From Bacteroidetes bacterium SW_9_63_38 (lineage in GTDB: Bacteria; Bacteroidota; Rhodothermia; Rhodothermales; Salinibacteraceae), in the NCBI GenBank assembly GCA_003022435.1, contig PXUA01000019.1:62001-126000 (forward strand): a stretch of 64,000 nucleotides of DNA, read 5' to 3'. This document shows, one piece after another, positions 33,139-42,100 of the stretch; position 1 is the first letter of the stretch; every line of letters begins with the position of its first letter. Both the position numbers and the translations under genes were made by a program. Under the pieces are notes generated by a model. That model ran no database searches, was not told where the DNA came from, and saw nothing but the letters and a program-made list of their open reading frames with translations.

Positions 33139-33666
33139 ATGCAGACGGGATATCTGGGGCTCGGCTCTAACCAGGGGGACCGGCAGGCGCACTTGCAAGC
33201 CGCCGTTGATGGGCTCGCGTCGATCTCCGCACTTCGGGCTACGACTGTGTCGCCGGTGTACCAGACGGAAGCCCACACCCTGGAGCCCGAGGAGACACAG
33301 CCCGCTTTTCTCAATGCGGTTGTGGAAGTCGAGGTCGACTGCTCGCCCGAGCGGCTGCTGGATGCGGCGCAGGCCCTCGAAGACCAAGCTGGGCGAACGC
33401 GGTCATCGGAGCGGTGGGCGCCCCGTCCGCTCGACGTGGACCTGTTGAGTGTTGGCACGGTGACGTGCCACATCGAGCGCCTGACGCTTCCGCACCCGCG
33501 GTTGGCCGAGCGCCGGTTTGTGCTGCAGCCGTGGGCGGACATCGCGCCGGAAGCATGGATTCCTGCGCCCTTTTCGGCATCCGTGCAGGCACTGCTCGAT
33601 GGCTGCGCGGACGCGGCTGCTCTAGAACGGAGGGGGCCGCTCCTCGCGATTTCAGCGTCGGACTGA
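33139..33666 (+). CDS. folK: 6-hydroxymethyl-7,8-dihydropterin pyrophosphokinase FolK
   Basis: Transfers pyrophosphate from ATP to 6-hydroxymethyl-dihydropterin in folate synthesis. 175 residues from ATG 33139, giving MQTGYLGLGSNQGDRQAHL. The metal/ATP motif RWAPRPLDVDLL and the LTLPHPRLAERRFVLQP block are exact family features. An in-frame start at 33064 has no similarity. The gap before it (32846-33138) is divergent with the exonuclease gene. A small membrane protein gene follows. Confidence 0.93.
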   Translation: MQTGYLGLGSNQGDRQAHLQAAVDGLASISALRATTVSPVYQTEAHTLEPEETQPAFLNAVVEVEVDCSPERLLDAAQALEDQAGRTRSSERWAPRPLDVDLLSVGTVTCHIERLTLPHPRLAERRFVLQPWADIAPEAWIPAPFSASVQALLDGCADAAALERRGPLLAISASD

Positions 33667-33860
33667 GAGGAGGACCGGGGACGACATTCCATATTTTTCG
33701 CCAATTACAGGGAGGAGGGATATTCGATGCCGAACGCAGTTGAGAGAAAAGTCGTATGCGATCTTTACGCTTTTTCCTTGAGTGATTTCTCGCATCCGCG
33801 CGACGGCTCCCCGCGATCCGCCCCGTGAGGTTGACCGTCGACGGACCTGCGCACGGTGTT

Positions 33861-34091
33861 ATGGAGTATCTGATCTTTGCGGTCATCCTCTATTTTATTC
33901 TCCAGACGGCGGGGAATCTCGTGTACATTCTGCGGGGGGAGGCGGAGGGCGTCTCGGAAACGGACGAGCAGTCTATGCCGGACGGATGGGGCGGGCCGTC
34001 TCCGCGTCGGCAGACGGAAGGCATCCCCGACCATCCGAGGTTCTGGAGCGAAGATATTGACGACGCCACTTGGCACGACCTCAACGAGTAG
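33861..34091 (+). CDS. small membrane protein, unknown function
   Basis: 76 residues from ATG 33861; GTG 33825 would add 12. A single hydrophobic segment (residues 2-22) is followed by a polar, acidic tail with a Pro-rich stretch. Codon usage matches neighbours and the frame is intact. No family recognised. It lies between folK and the carA leader and may be transcribed alone. Confidence 0.5.
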   Translation: MEYLIFAVILYFILQTAGNLVYILRGEAEGVSETDEQSMPDGWGGPSPRRQTEGIPDHPRFWSEDIDDATWHDLNE

Positions 34092-34419
34092 CCGTTTGGC
34101 GGGAAGTTAGGCGCAGGTGCAAGGGAGAGAAATGATGAAAACCCTCGTGGATCACGTGGGGGCGTTCTGCAGTGAAACCTCACCCGGTGTTGTACATTGG
34201 CGAGTCGATGACTCCGCGACAGGGTTCCCCGCAGTCCAACTGCATTTGTCTGTGTTCTGGATCTCGCTTTCTCCATTGGAGGCGATGCCATCTCCCCTCA
34301 GCGCATTCTGAGGAACACGGCCTGTATTTGCTCTTCCCCCTCCACTCAGGACGGGGAAGTTTTTTTGTGGATCCCCCTCGGTTGCCTCGTAGCCTTCTGA
34401 GCCGACACTACAGATTTCC
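34092..34419 (+). promoter_or_regulatory. carA upstream region with two hairpins, probable attenuation leader
   Basis: 328 bases before carA. A perfect hairpin CCTCAG/CTGAGG (34296-34301 with 34308-34313) is followed by the intrinsic terminator at 34333-34366. The CTGAG of the first hairpin can instead pair with CTCAG (34345-34349) in the terminator loop, giving exclusive structures. Pyrimidine-gene leaders are often controlled this way. The alternative is that the terminator ends the upstream transcript and carA has a promoter in the last 54 bases. Confidence 0.5.
34333..34366 (+). terminator. intrinsic terminator before carA
   Basis: CTTCCCC (34333-34339) pairs perfectly with GGGGAAG (34353-34359) around a 13-base loop and is followed at once by seven T (34360-34366). 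This is a textbook rho-independent terminator, 54 bases ahead of the carA start. Confidence 0.85.
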
Positions 34420-35589
34420 ATGACTGCCGACACGAATCATACTTCCCGCCGCGAGACTGATCCCGCCAAGCTCGTTTTGGAGGACGGCACGATTGTGCGA
34501 GGCGAGGCCATCGGCACGCGCGGACTGACCGGCGGCGAGCTCTGCTTCAATACTAGCATGACCGGATACCAGGAAATCATGACGGACCCGTCCTACTACG
34601 GGCAACTCATGATGATGACGTATCCCCACATCGGCAACTATGGGGCATCCGACATCGACAAGGAGGCCGAGGAGCCCATGGTGGCCGGGTTTATCGTGCG
34701 GTCGTTTACGCACCGTCACTCGAACCGGCAAGCCGACGAGTCGCTCGACGACTTCATGAAGGAGTACGGCCTGGTGGGCATCGCCGGGGTCGACACCCGG
34801 GCACTCGTGCGACACATCCGTGACAAAGGGGTTATGAACGCCGTCATCTCGTCTGATGAGCTCGACGACGACGTGCTGCTGGAGAAGGCACGGGGCTGGC
34901 CTAGCATGGACGGGCTTGAATTGGCCTCTAAGGTGACCACCAAGTCGGACTACCTCTACTGCGAGGGGGCGGGGCCACGCATCGCCGTGTACGACTTCGG
35001 AGTCAAGCAGAATATCCTTCGCTCCTTCCGGGCGCGCGGTGCTACCGTTCGCGTGGTGCCCGGCGACACCCCTCTGGATGACATTCTGGATTGGACCCCG
35101 GACGGTCTCTTCTTCTCGAACGGCCCCGGCGACCCTCGGGCCATGTCGGACGCGATTGACCGAGTGGGACGGGCGTTGGACACCGGCATTCCCATCTTCG
35201 GCATCTGCCTTGGGCATCAGCTTATGTCGCTCGCACAGGACTTCGACGTGTACAAAATGTTCGTGGGGCACCGCGGGGCCAACCACCCGGTGAAGAACCT
35301 GGATACCGAGCGGGTCGAGGTCACCACGCAGAATCACGGCTTTGCCGTCGACGAGAACTCGATCCATGACGCGAGGGCGCGCGTGACCCACGTCAACCTC
35401 AACGACGACACGGTCGAGGGCCTGCGCTTCAAGACATTTCCGGGCCTGTCTTTGCAGTACCATCCTGAAGCCTCCCCTGGACCGCACGACAGCCACTACC
35501 ACTTCGATAGTTTCATGGATATGGTGGCGGATGAGCGGGGCGTGACCGTGCCCGATCATCCCGTCGAACCGGTGGAGGCGACGCGGTAG
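34420..35589 (+). CDS. carA: carbamoyl-phosphate synthase small subunit CarA
   Basis: Glutaminase subunit that feeds ammonia to CarB for arginine and pyrimidine synthesis. 389 residues from ATG 34420. The N-terminal CPSase domain has FNTSMTGYQEI and YPHIGNYG. The class I amidotransferase domain has FSNGPGDPR, the nucleophile in GICLGHQL, NHGFAVD and the His/Glu pair in YHPEASPGP. carB follows after one lipoprotein gene. The N-terminus carries about 15 extra residues compared with short homologues. Confidence 0.96.
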   Translation: MTADTNHTSRRETDPAKLVLEDGTIVRGEAIGTRGLTGGELCFNTSMTGYQEIMTDPSYYGQLMMMTYPHIGNYGASDIDKEAEEPMVAGFIVRSFTHRHSNRQADESLDDFMKEYGLVGIAGVDTRALVRHIRDKGVMNAVISSDELDDDVLLEKARGWPSMDGLELASKVTTKSDYLYCEGAGPRIAVYDFGVKQNILRSFRARGATVRVVPGDTPLDDILDWTPDGLFFSNGPGDPRAMSDAIDRVGRALDTGIPIFGICLGHQLMSLAQDFDVYKMFVGHRGANHPVKNLDTERVEVTTQNHGFAVDENSIHDARARVTHVNLNDDTVEGLRFKTFPGLSLQYHPEASPGPHDSHYHFDSFMDMVADERGVTVPDHPVEPVEATR

Positions 35590-35650
35590 GGGGCCGGTAG
35601 GCCACCCGAGCGAGTTTCGTTTCTTCTAACCCACGAGCCGTTTTCGAGCC

Positions 35651-36118
35651 ATGTCGATCTTGACGCGATCCGCCTCCTTGTTTGGCCTGATTGCCCTCCT
35701 CGTTGTAGGAGGCGTCAGCGGATGCTCTTCCTCGTCGGGACCTGTTGTGGGCCGAGATGTTGAGCGACGCGTGTATCTTGTCAAGGGGCAGTCGGTAGAT
35801 CAGGCGCCCCAGATCGTGGGGGGGTATGCGGCCGTTGAGCGTGAGAAGTCGTATCCGAAAGCGGCCGAGAACGACAAGGCGTACGGTGTGATTTGGTTGC
35901 AAGCGACGATCTCGGCGGGGGGGACCGCCACGCGGGTTCAGCTCGCAGAGGGAGGGCATCCTGCTCTCGAAACGGAAGCGCTGAATGTCGTTCAGCGGCT
36001 TCGCTTCCACCCGGCCCAGATCAACGGAGCGCCAGTTCAGTCCCAGGTGCAGCTTCCGGTGATTTTCCAGGGGCCGTACGCCAAGCCGAAGAAAAAGAAG
36101 GAGGAGAAACAGGGCTGA
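35651..36118 (+). CDS. lipoprotein with TonB C-terminal-like domain
   Basis: 155 residues from ATG 35651. A signal peptide ends in a VSGCSSS lipobox, so it is lipidated. The domain from about residue 45 to 140 has YPKAAENDKAYGVIWLQATI and ALNVVQRLRFHPAQINGAPV, the strand-helix-strand pattern of the TonB C-terminal family. The end is Lys-rich. It sits between carA and carB, 61 bases after the former; whether it is functionally linked to carbamoyl phosphate is doubtful. Confidence 0.78.
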   Translation: MSILTRSASLFGLIALLVVGGVSGCSSSSGPVVGRDVERRVYLVKGQSVDQAPQIVGGYAAVEREKSYPKAAENDKAYGVIWLQATISAGGTATRVQLAEGGHPALETEALNVVQRLRFHPAQINGAPVQSQVQLPVIFQGPYAKPKKKKEEKQG

Positions 36119-36150
36119 GTTCCTACCGCGTTGACGCCTCTGTGCCGACG

Positions 36151-36184
36151 CCGGCGGTCTGTGCGTTCCCGGCTCTGCCGCCGG
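36151..36184 (+). terminator. GC-rich hairpin between the lipoprotein gene and carB
   Basis: CCGGCGG (36151-36157) and CCGCCGG (36178-36184) pair perfectly around 20 bases. No T-run follows, so it may be a weak terminator or an mRNA-stability element ahead of carB. Confidence 0.3.
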
Positions 36185-36266
36185 GCACGACGGACGCTCT
36201 GCGGGATTTTTGGGCGGGGCGGTCGTTTCCTGATGTACTCTCGTGACGTAGCTCCACAGGATATCC

Positions 36267-39095
36267 ATGCCGAAGCGTACCGACATCGAAACCATTCTGC
36301 TCATCGGGTCTGGACCCATCGTGATCGGGCAGGCCTGCGAATTCGACTACTCCGGCAGCCAGGCCGCCCGCGCGCTGATGGAGGAGGGCTACCGGGTGAT
36401 TCTGGTGAACTCCAACCCGGCCACCATCATGACGGACCCGATGATGGCCGACGAGGTGTACCTGCAAGAACTGACGCCGTCCTCGATTGCGAAGATTGCG
36501 CGCGACGAGGAGCCCGACGCTGTGTTGCCCACGATGGGCGGACAGACGGGCCTCAACGTGGCGCAGGACCTGAAGGAGGCGGAGTTCTGGGAAGAGGAGG
36601 GCATTGAGATCATCGGCGTCGACATCGATACCGTCCAGATCACGGAGGACCGGCAGAAATTCCGCGATCTGATGGAGGGGATCGGGCTCGACCAGTCGCG
36701 GAGCAAGACGGCCAAGAGCCTGCTGGAGGCGAAAGAGATTACGCAGAACCTCGGGGGAATTCCCATCGTCATCCGGCCCTCGTATACGCTCGGCGGCGGG
36801 GGGGGCGGCATTGTGTGGAGTGCCGACGAGTTCGAGTCGATGGTGACGCGCGGTCTGGAGCTGTCGCCGGCTCATCAAGTGCTCATCGACGAGTGCCTCT
36901 ACGGCTGGAAGGAGTACGAGCTGGAGCTGCTGCGGGACCCCAACGACAACGTCATTATTATCGCCTCCATCGAGAACATCACGCCGATGGGGGTGCACAC
37001 CGGCGACTCGATCACCGTGGCACCGCAACAGACGCTGACCGACAAGCAGTTCCAGAAAATGCGGGACGCGGCCATCAAGGCGATGAACTCGATCGGGACG
37101 TTTGCGGGCGGCTGCAACATCCAGTTCGCCTTCGAGCCGGGCACGGATCGGATGATTGTGATCGAGATCAACCCGCGCGTCTCGCGCTCCTCGGCGCTCG
37201 CCTCGAAAGCGACGGGCTACCCGATCGCCAAGGTGGCGTCGAAGCTGGCCGTCGGGTACATGCTCGACGAGCTGCCGAACGAGATCACCGGCGACACCAG
37301 CGCCTGCTTTGAGCCGTCGCTCGACTACGTCGTCACCAAGATCCCGCGGTTCAACTTCGACAAGTTCGAGGGGGTCGACGAGGAGCTGACCACGCAGATG
37401 AAGGCGGTGGGCGAGGTCATGTCCATCGGGCGCACCTTCGGGGAAAGCCTGCAGAAGGCGTGGCAGAGCCTGGAGATCGGGTATGCCGGCCTCGGTGCCG
37501 ATCGAGAAGATCCCGATCGGGAGACGGTCCGCGAGCGCCTCAAAAAGCCGCAGTGGGACCAGCTGCTTCACGTCCGCCATGCGTTCCGGCAGGGGGCCAG
37601 CGTCGAGGAGGTGTACGATATCACCCAGATCGATCCCTGGTACCTCCACAAGATTCAGAACCTGGTGGCGATTGAGGAGGAGATCCGGGACACGGCCCTC
37701 CGCGACATCGACGAACGGTTCATGTTCGAGATCAAGCGCAACGGCTTCTCCGATGAGCAGATTGCCTACCTCGTCCCCGAGGACGTGGACGACGAGGACG
37801 TGCGCGCCTACCGGAAGGAGCTGGACGTAACGCCCGTCTACCAGGTGGTCGATACCTGCGCGGGCGAATTCCCGGCCGAGACCCCGTACTACTACTCCAG
37901 CTACGAGACGGTCAACGAGAGCACGGTGACCGACCGGGACAAGGTGCTCATTCTCGGCTCCGGCCCCAACCGCATCGGGCAGGGCATCGAGTTCGACTAC
38001 TCCTGCGTGCACGGCGTGCGGGCCGCCCAAGAGATGGGCTACGAGGCCCTCATGCTCAACTGCAACCCGGAGACGGTGTCCACCGACTTCGACGTGGCCG
38101 ACAAGCTTTACTTCGAGCCGGTGTACTGGGAGCGGGTTCTCGATCTTATCGACCTGGAGCAGCCGGAAGGGGTCATTCTGCAGCTCGGCGGTCAGACGGC
38201 CATCAAGCTCGGGGAGCGGCTCGAAGAGAACGACATCAACATCTTCGGGACATCGTTCGAGGTCATGGACTTCGTCGAGGACCGGGGCAAGTTCACCGAG
38301 GTGCTCCGTAAGCTGGACATTCCGTTCCCGCCGTACGGCGTCGCCCACTCGGTCGACGAGGCGGTGGAAACGTCCAGAAATCTCGGCTACCCGACCCTGA
38401 TCCGGCCTAGCTACGTACTCGGCGGTGAGGGCATGCGCATCGCCATCAACGAGGACGAGGTCGCCGAATACGTGACCAACATCCTCTCGATCTACCCGGA
38501 CAACGAGATCCTGCTCGACCGCTTCCTGGAAGACGCGACCGAGATCGACGTCGATGCGGTCTGCGACGGCGACGAGGTCTGGATTACGGGCACCATGGAG
38601 CACATCGAGCCGGCGGGTGTCCACTCCGGCGACTCCACGGCCGTCCTGCCGCCCTACAACCTCTCGGAGGAGATTCAGGACACAATCCGTGAGTACGTGC
38701 GCGACATCGCGTTCGAGCTGGACGTAACCGGCCTGCTCAACGTGCAGATGGTCGTGAAGGACGGCACGGTGTACGTGATCGAGGCCAATCCCCGCGCCTC
38801 GCGTACGATGCCGTTCGTCTCGAAGGCCTGCGGCGTTCGCATCCCCGCCATCGCCACGAAGCTGATGCTCGGGGAGAAGCTCAAGACCTTCCGCGAGGCC
38901 GGCGACCTCGACTGCGACCTGGAGGGCTACGCCATCAAGGAGCCGGTCTTCTCCTGGGACAAGTTTCCGGAGGTGCCGAAGGAGCTGGGGCCGGAGATGA
39001 AGTCGACCGGCGAGGCGATCGCGTTCGTCGATGCGCTGACCGACGAGCACTTCCAGCAGCCGTTCGAGATGAAGGACCTTTATCTCTCGCGATAG
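36267..39095 (+). CDS. carB: carbamoyl-phosphate synthase large subunit CarB, without the regulatory MGS domain
   Basis: Makes carbamoyl phosphate from bicarbonate, ammonia and two ATP. 942 residues from ATG 36267. Two homologous halves each carry an ATP-grasp: first half with LIGSGPIVIGQACEFDYSG, PTMGGQTGLN, and a glycine-rich SYTLGGGGGGI loop; second half with LGSGPNRIGQGIEFDYSC, QLGGQTAIKLG and SYVLGGEGM. It ends shortly after EMKSTGEAIAFVDAL, about 120 residues before the end of the E. coli protein, so the C-terminal MGS-like domain that binds UMP, IMP and ornithine is absent. I believe shorter CarB is usual in Bacteroidota. Confidence 0.96.
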   Translation: MPKRTDIETILLIGSGPIVIGQACEFDYSGSQAARALMEEGYRVILVNSNPATIMTDPMMADEVYLQELTPSSIAKIARDEEPDAVLPTMGGQTGLNVAQDLKEAEFWEEEGIEIIGVDIDTVQITEDRQKFRDLMEGIGLDQSRSKTAKSLLEAKEITQNLGGIPIVIRPSYTLGGGGGGIVWSADEFESMVTRGLELSPAHQVLIDECLYGWKEYELELLRDPNDNVIIIASIENITPMGVHTGDSITVAPQQTLTDKQFQKMRDAAIKAMNSIGTFAGGCNIQFAFEPGTDRMIVIEINPRVSRSSALASKATGYPIAKVASKLAVGYMLDELPNEITGDTSACFEPSLDYVVTKIPRFNFDKFEGVDEELTTQMKAVGEVMSIGRTFGESLQKAWQSLEIGYAGLGADREDPDRETVRERLKKPQWDQLLHVRHAFRQGASVEEVYDITQIDPWYLHKIQNLVAIEEEIRDTALRDIDERFMFEIKRNGFSDEQIAYLVPEDVDDEDVRAYRKELDVTPVYQVVDTCAGEFPAETPYYYSSYETVNESTVTDRDKVLILGSGPNRIGQGIEFDYSCVHGVRAAQEMGYEALMLNCNPETVSTDFDVADKLYFEPVYWERVLDLIDLEQPEGVILQLGGQTAIKLGERLEENDINIFGTSFEVMDFVEDRGKFTEVLRKLDIPFPPYGVAHSVDEAVETSRNLGYPTLIRPSYVLGGEGMRIAINEDEVAEYVTNILSIYPDNEILLDRFLEDATEIDVDAVCDGDEVWITGTMEHIEPAGVHSGDSTAVLPPYNLSEEIQDTIREYVRDIAFELDVTGLLNVQMVVKDGTVYVIEANPRASRTMPFVSKACGVRIPAIATKLMLGEKLKTFREAGDLDCDLEGYAIKEPVFSWDKFPEVPKELGPEMKSTGEAIAFVDALTDEHFQQPFEMKDLYLSR

Positions 39096-39519
39096 CGACT
39101 GACCATGAAGGGAGGGCCGCTGTCCGTCGGACCAGTGGCCTCTCCGCCGGGCCGAGAGAGGCAGGCGCCTTTGCAGTCGCAGTGTCCTGACTCGGAAACA
39201 TCACACGTCCCTGTAGGCGATACCTCCCGTCTTTGACCAAACGAAGGGGGCTGAATGTCCCCAGAAGGACCGTGTAGTGAACATCCTGTGGCATGAGAGA
39301 CGGGAGTGTCGCAATCTCTCGACGATGTTCATTCGTTTCCCCGAACTTCTTTTGTGAACGAAGGTTAAGAGAGGCGGTCGCACGGAGGTTTTGAGAAGCA
39401 GAGCGCGATTCCTGGGTACCGCTTTTCCTGAGAAGGAACGGTTCGCCACCGTCTGAAAGGGCAGGTGCGACCCGTTGACAAGGCAATTGGTCCCCTTTCT
39501 GACATACACTTCCCCGCTC
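39096..39519. other. 424-base intergenic region between carB and psd
   Basis: An extended imperfect hairpin at 39112-39146 just after the carB stop may end that transcript. The rest, including a slightly AT-rich stretch around 39325-39375, must hold the psd promoter. No protein-like frame seen. Its last 45 bases are coding if psd starts at TTG 39475. Confidence 0.5.
39112..39146 (+). terminator. hairpin after carB
   Basis: GGAGGGCC and CTGTCC pair with GGACCAG and GGCCTCTCC with small bulges, 17 bases after the carB stop. There is no T-run, so the call as terminator is tentative. Confidence 0.4.
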
Positions 39520-40242
39520 GTGATTGCACGTGAAGGATACACGATTGTCGCGGTCGCGGCCGCGCTTGCGGCGGGACTTGCCATTGGGGCGTGGCAGTTC
39601 GACGCCTGGCTCTGGCGCGGGCCGTTGCTGGCGCTGGCGGGGGGCAGTCTTGTCTTCACGCTGTACTTTTTCCGCGACCCGGAGCGGACGCCGCCCGCCG
39701 ATGCTCGCGACAATGGGTTGGTGGCGCCGGCCGACGGAAAAGTCGTGGAGATCGTGGAGGAGGCGGACTCGCTTTACATCGACGGTCCCGCGAAGCGCCT
39801 CTCAATTTTCTTATCGCCCCTTGATGTGCACGTGAACCGGGTACCGGCGCGCGGGGCTATTGAATACGAAAAGTATCGCCCCGGCGACTATCTCGTGGCG
39901 TGGCACCCGAAGGCCAGCGAAAAGAACGAGCGCTCCGAGCTCGGCCTGCGTCACCCGAGTGGCACGAAGGTCCTGTTCAAGCAGATTGCCGGGGCGGTGG
40001 CCCGGCGCATCGTATACCACATCGGAGAGGGCGATTCCGTCACGGCGGGGCAGCGCTTCGGCATCGTCAAGTTCGGGTCGCGGATGGATGTGCTTGTGCC
40101 GCCGCATGTGGACCTTACCGTCGAGAAGGGCGAGCACGTCACGGCGGGGGACACGGTGATGGGATGGCTGCCGGAGGCTAGGGTGCAGTCGGTGGAGGCG
40201 TCCGAGGCGGAAGCGTCGTCGGACGTATCGACGGCGCCGTGA
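39520..40242 (+). CDS. psd: phosphatidylserine decarboxylase, short pyruvoyl type (Psd-A)
   Basis: Decarboxylates phosphatidylserine to phosphatidylethanolamine; membrane-associated. From GTG 39520, 240 residues, beginning IAREGYTIVAVAAA as in the family; TTG 39475 is an upstream alternative. A hydrophobic hairpin (about 8-50) is followed by FFRDPERTPP, LVAPADGKVVEI, FLSPLDVHVNRVPARG and the self-cleavage site KFGSRMDV, where Gly-Ser gives the pyruvoyl group. The Asp/Ser-rich tail is an acidic extra. pssA, the preceding enzyme, starts 82 bases later. Confidence 0.93.
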   Translation: MIAREGYTIVAVAAALAAGLAIGAWQFDAWLWRGPLLALAGGSLVFTLYFFRDPERTPPADARDNGLVAPADGKVVEIVEEADSLYIDGPAKRLSIFLSPLDVHVNRVPARGAIEYEKYRPGDYLVAWHPKASEKNERSELGLRHPSGTKVLFKQIAGAVARRIVYHIGEGDSVTAGQRFGIVKFGSRMDVLVPPHVDLTVEKGEHVTAGDTVMGWLPEARVQSVEASEAEASSDVSTAP

Positions 40243-40324
40243 GACGGGAATTCATTGGCCAGTGAGACGATTTGGGCGCTTCCCGAGCGGAAATGGACTT
40301 CAACGAGTTGATCCACGTATCGGC

Positions 40325-41200
40325 ATGATCGACACCGTTCGCTCCGTCCTTGCAAACAATTCGGCACCACCGGACGAGACCTCGCCGCCCGCTCGTTTGC
40401 GGCGGCGATTGAGCGCCTTCCGCAAGGCCCGTCGGAAGAAGCGGAGCGATCGCCCGCCACCCCGCGTGGCCGTTCCCTCGTTCTTTACGCTGATGAACCT
40501 GCTGTGCGGCTTTTTGGCGCTCACACAGGTGCTGGAGGGGGCGTTCTTGATGAGCTGCTGGTTTATCGTGCTGGCTGGATTCTTTGACCTTCTGGACGGC
40601 ATGATGGCGCGCCTCACCGACGCCGACAGTCCGTTCGGCGTCCAGCTCGACTCGTTGAGCGACGTGGTGTCCTTCGGGGTAGCGCCCTCGTTTCTGGTCT
40701 ATGCCTACGCCCTGGACGAAACCGGCGTTCTGGGGATGATCGTGGCGGCCCTCCCGGCCCTCTGTGGGAGCGTGCGGCTGGCTCGCTACAACGTCAACAA
40801 GGACCAGAATGACGACGGCAAAGAGGGCTTTGAGGGATTGCCGATTCCCGGACAGGCCATTGCGATCATGGCCCTTATTCTGGCCGCCGAGAACTCCGAG
40901 TGGGGCGCCTACTTAGCGCTCGACAGCCTGCAGGTGCTGCTGCCAATTGTGGCCGCGCTGTCGGGGCTCATGGTATCGAGCATTCGCTTCGACGCGATTC
41001 CGACGCCGACCATTGAGTATGTGCGAGCACATCCCAAAAAGACGACCGCGTACGCACTGGCGGGCCTGCTCATCGTGGGGCTGCAGGAGCTCGGGCTCGT
41101 CATTGTGTTTGCTGTGTATCTAAGCTACGGCGTCGGACGGGCGTTGTGTCAGCTCGTTGAGGCCCTCATGACGCCCGCGCCCGACGACTTTTCGACGTAG
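40325..41200 (+). CDS. pssA: CDP-diacylglycerol-serine O-phosphatidyltransferase PssA
   Basis: Makes phosphatidylserine from CDP-diacylglycerol and serine in the inner membrane. 291 residues from ATG 40325. A basic N-terminal region (RRRLSAFRKARRKKR) precedes membrane segments. The CDP-alcohol phosphotransferase motif is exact: DG and AR in LLDGMMARLTD, then FGVQLDSLSDVVSFGVAP. About seven membrane segments. With psd directly upstream this forms the two-step route to phosphatidylethanolamine. Confidence 0.93.
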   Translation: MIDTVRSVLANNSAPPDETSPPARLRRRLSAFRKARRKKRSDRPPPRVAVPSFFTLMNLLCGFLALTQVLEGAFLMSCWFIVLAGFFDLLDGMMARLTDADSPFGVQLDSLSDVVSFGVAPSFLVYAYALDETGVLGMIVAALPALCGSVRLARYNVNKDQNDDGKEGFEGLPIPGQAIAIMALILAAENSEWGAYLALDSLQVLLPIVAALSGLMVSSIRFDAIPTPTIEYVRAHPKKTTAYALAGLLIVGLQELGLVIVFAVYLSYGVGRALCQLVEALMTPAPDDFST

Positions 41201-41252
41201 CCGCGGTCCTGTTTGATCGTCCGCTCTCGTTCCCGACTGTTAACCGTACCTA

Positions 41253-41531
41253 ATGTTTAAGGCCACGATCTCGATCACGCTCCGTCCCTCCATTCTGGAC
41301 CCGGAGGGCAAAACTGTGCACCACGCCCTTACAAATCTCGGGTACGACGAGATCGACCGGGTGCGGATGGGGAAGCGGGCGGAGGTCTGGATCGACGAGG
41401 AGGACGAAGAGGAGGCCCGTCGGGTAGCGACGGAAGCCTGCGAGAAGCTGCTCGCGAATCCTGTGACCGAGAACTTTGAGATTGAATTGGAATCGGTCTC
41501 TGAAGAAGAGAAGGACGAAGCAACGAGCTAA
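41253..41531 (+). CDS. purS: phosphoribosylformylglycinamidine synthase subunit PurS
   Basis: Small bridging subunit of the three-part FGAM synthase (PurSQL) in purine synthesis. 92 residues from ATG 41253. The family features TVHHALTNLGYDEIDRVRMGK and the C-terminal NPVTENFEIE strand are clear, followed by an acidic tail. purQ and purL are not beside it, so the complex must be assembled from separate loci. It lies 52 bases after pssA. Confidence 0.9.
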   Translation: MFKATISITLRPSILDPEGKTVHHALTNLGYDEIDRVRMGKRAEVWIDEEDEEEARRVATEACEKLLANPVTENFEIELESVSEEEKDEATS

Positions 41532-41599
41532 CTTTTCTACCGACGGTTGTCGTCGCACGCTCACGTCAGTTCTCGCGTAAAGACGCAACCATTCGCACC

Positions 41600-41932
41600 A
41601 TGCCCCGATTCGATCCGATTTTCGGTCCCCCTGCCGAACCCGACGTGGAGCCCGCGCCGCCGGAGGTTGAAGAGCTGGAGAAGGAGGACGACGGCACCGG
41701 CTCGGACGATCCCTGGTTCGTGGTGCTCTTCAACGATGAGGTGCATACGTTTGAGGAGGTTATTGGTCAGCTTGTGAAGGCGACCGGATGCAGCCGCGGC
41801 GAGGCGGAGGATTTGGCCTGGACCGTGCACAATGAGGGCAAGGCGACGGTGTACGAAGGCACCTTCGAGGAGTGCTTCGAGGTGCAGAGCGTGCTGAAGG
41901 AGATTCAGCTCGTGACCGAGATTCAGGGATAG
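41600..41932 (+). CDS. clpS: ATP-dependent Clp protease adaptor ClpS
   Basis: Binds the N-domain of ClpA-type unfoldases and delivers N-degron substrates. 110 residues from ATG 41600. An acidic, Pro-rich lead of about 35 residues precedes the core WFVVLFNDEVHTFEEVIG, then the helix CSRGEAEDLAWTVHNEGKATV with the conserved His and Gly, and a C-terminal EIQLVTEI strand. The N-D-x-x-T substrate-pocket pattern is kept. 68 bases after purS. Confidence 0.88.
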   Translation: MPRFDPIFGPPAEPDVEPAPPEVEELEKEDDGTGSDDPWFVVLFNDEVHTFEEVIGQLVKATGCSRGEAEDLAWTVHNEGKATVYEGTFEECFEVQSVLKEIQLVTEIQG

Positions 41933-42100
41933 TGCGGCGTCCAACTTCATAGGAGATAGCCGTTGCCCGTCCAAATTGCTGCCCGCAGACGTGTGTACGT
42001 TCAACGCTCAAAATTTTATGTTGACACGTTACAGGGGGACTTCCCGCATTCGGAGAAAACACGTTCGTTTGCGTCCTGCCCCCTCCGGACCGGTTCAGTA

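Noticed and set aside
36123-39050. 975-codon open frame on the minus strand
   Set aside because: It is antisense to carB over its full length, shows no domain, and is the usual by-product of GC-rich codon use in the real gene.
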